This document shows, one piece after another, positions 7,012 through 7,650 of a DNA stretch of 7,650 bases. Origin of the DNA: Bacteroidota bacterium (GTDB lineage: Bacteria; Bacteroidota; Bacteroidia; Chitinophagales; Chitinophagaceae); NCBI GenBank assembly GCA_947461015.1, contig CANHIR010000086.1:1-7650 (forward strand), read 5' to 3'. The notes below the pieces were generated by a model. It was not told where the DNA came from and searched no databases. It saw nothing but the letters and a program-made list of their open reading frames with translations. The position numbers and the translations under genes are program-made. Position 1 is the stretch's first letter. Every line of letters starts with the position of its first letter.

Positions 7012-7650
7012 AAATCGGCATACACTCTCGCAGTCATTAAAACCGTTTCATTTCTGTTGACTGACTTTGCATATTTAGGCATATTAGAAATGCTTTGCCA
7101 TTCGGGAGAAGCACTAAAAGCTTTCCAATGGTCATCTCTGTCGGCCATATTGTTAAAGCTGGTAATATAAATTAAGTTTGGTAACCTGTCACCTACAATG
7201 GCTTTGGAATAAAAAAGGGCGTTAAAATTTAAACGCTTAAACAAAGTAATTTCACCACCCTCATTAAACATATGCACTTTTCTTAAGTGTGCATTTTCGG
7301 TAGGACTTTCATAACTGCGGTATTCATAAATACGGTCTGGTGATTTAGTTAAGCTGGAATTTTTTTCGTACTGGGTTTGATATTTAAAAGACTTGGTAAC
7401 AATTCTTTCTATTCTTGTGTAAGGTAAACTGCTGTCTGCATTTTCTAAATCTACAATTTCATTTTTAGCAAATGGATCAATTTTTTCAATACCTTGATCT
7501 AATTTATCAAGAACGTCTATGGTTTGCATAGGAATCCAAACGTATAATTTTTTATCTGCTACAGTATCATTTACAATAGGTGCAAACACACCCACTTTTT
7601 TAATACCCGACTTGTGCAAATAAGGAAGGTATGTATTTTGTAAATAAGCA
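7008..7650 (-). CDS. NIPSNAP-family protein, 5' end outside the window
   Basis: The visible part encodes 213 residues plus a TAA stop (7010-7008 on the minus strand). The frame stays open to the window edge, reading AYLQNTYLPYLHKSGIKKVG. The first in-frame TTG (7617-7619) is internal, because the residues before it continue a typical family pattern, so I treat the gene as truncated by the window rather than starting there. Usual homologues in this phylum are about 250 residues with a signal peptide, so roughly 40 are missing. The C-terminal half, about visible residues 107-186 (from IYEYRSYESP through HWKAFSASPEWQ), has the NIPSNAP alpha-beta-barrel pattern; the N-terminal half is probably a second, degenerate ferredoxin-like domain. 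The biochemical role is unknown; family members are often described as stress- or vesicle-associated in animals, which says little here. It converges on the efflux operon and has no clear link to it. Confidence 0.85.
   Translation of the reverse strand, partial: AYLQNTYLPYLHKSGIKKVGVFAPIVNDTVADKKLYVWIPMQTIDVLDKLDQGIEKIDPFAKNEIVDLENADSSLPYTRIERIVTKSFKYQTQYEKNSSLTKSPDRIYEYRSYESPTENAHLRKVHMFNEGGEITLFKRLNFNALFYSKAIVGDRLPNLIYITSFNNMADRDDHWKAFSASPEWQSISNMPKYAKSVNRNETVLMTARVYADF

Noticed and set aside
7617..7619. TTG as the start of the NIPSNAP gene
   Set aside because: The frame remains open to the window edge and the upstream residues (AYLQNTYLPY) fit the family, so this is an internal leucine codon.

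Overview
The window looks like chromosomal DNA from a member of the Bacteroidota. It is AT-rich. Its one convincing promoter matches the Bacteroidota form (TTG, then TAnnTTTG). Start codons lack clear Shine-Dalgarno sequences, and several N-termini are of the lysine-plus-hydrophobic secreted type, some ending in -AQ. The proteins look like those of Chitinophagaceae or a related soil/freshwater group, but that finer placement is only an impression.

Layout: (1) 78-1379, minus strand, a secreted or membrane-anchored beta-propeller-like protein with one clear Asp-box. (2) 1380-1474, a 95-bp divergent intergenic region. (3) 1475-2998, plus strand, a secreted serine hydrolase of the class C beta-lactamase/esterase superfamily with an extra C-terminal segment. 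(4) 2999-3095, an AT-rich gap carrying a good promoter. (5) 3096-7011, plus strand, a compact three-gene operon for a complete tripartite drug-efflux pump: EmrA-like membrane fusion protein, EmrB-like 14-TM MFS pump and TolC-like outer-membrane channel, with gaps of only 4 and 6 bp. (6) 7008-7650, minus strand, a NIPSNAP-family protein whose 5' end lies outside the window and whose stop codon overlaps the tolC-like stop tail to tail.

The three efflux genes should act together: the MFS protein moves substrate across the inner membrane by proton antiport, the fusion protein bridges the periplasm, and the TolC-like protein provides the outer-membrane exit. No regulator gene is visible, but a small dyad over the promoter -7 element is a possible operator. 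The flanking genes have no obvious functional link to the pump.

I found no RNA gene, CRISPR array, insertion sequence, toxin-antitoxin or phage element, and nothing that amounts to a new system. The points most worth a second look are the uncharacterised propeller protein, the extra C-terminal segment of the serine hydrolase, and the TTAA stop-codon overlap with no terminator between two convergent genes.
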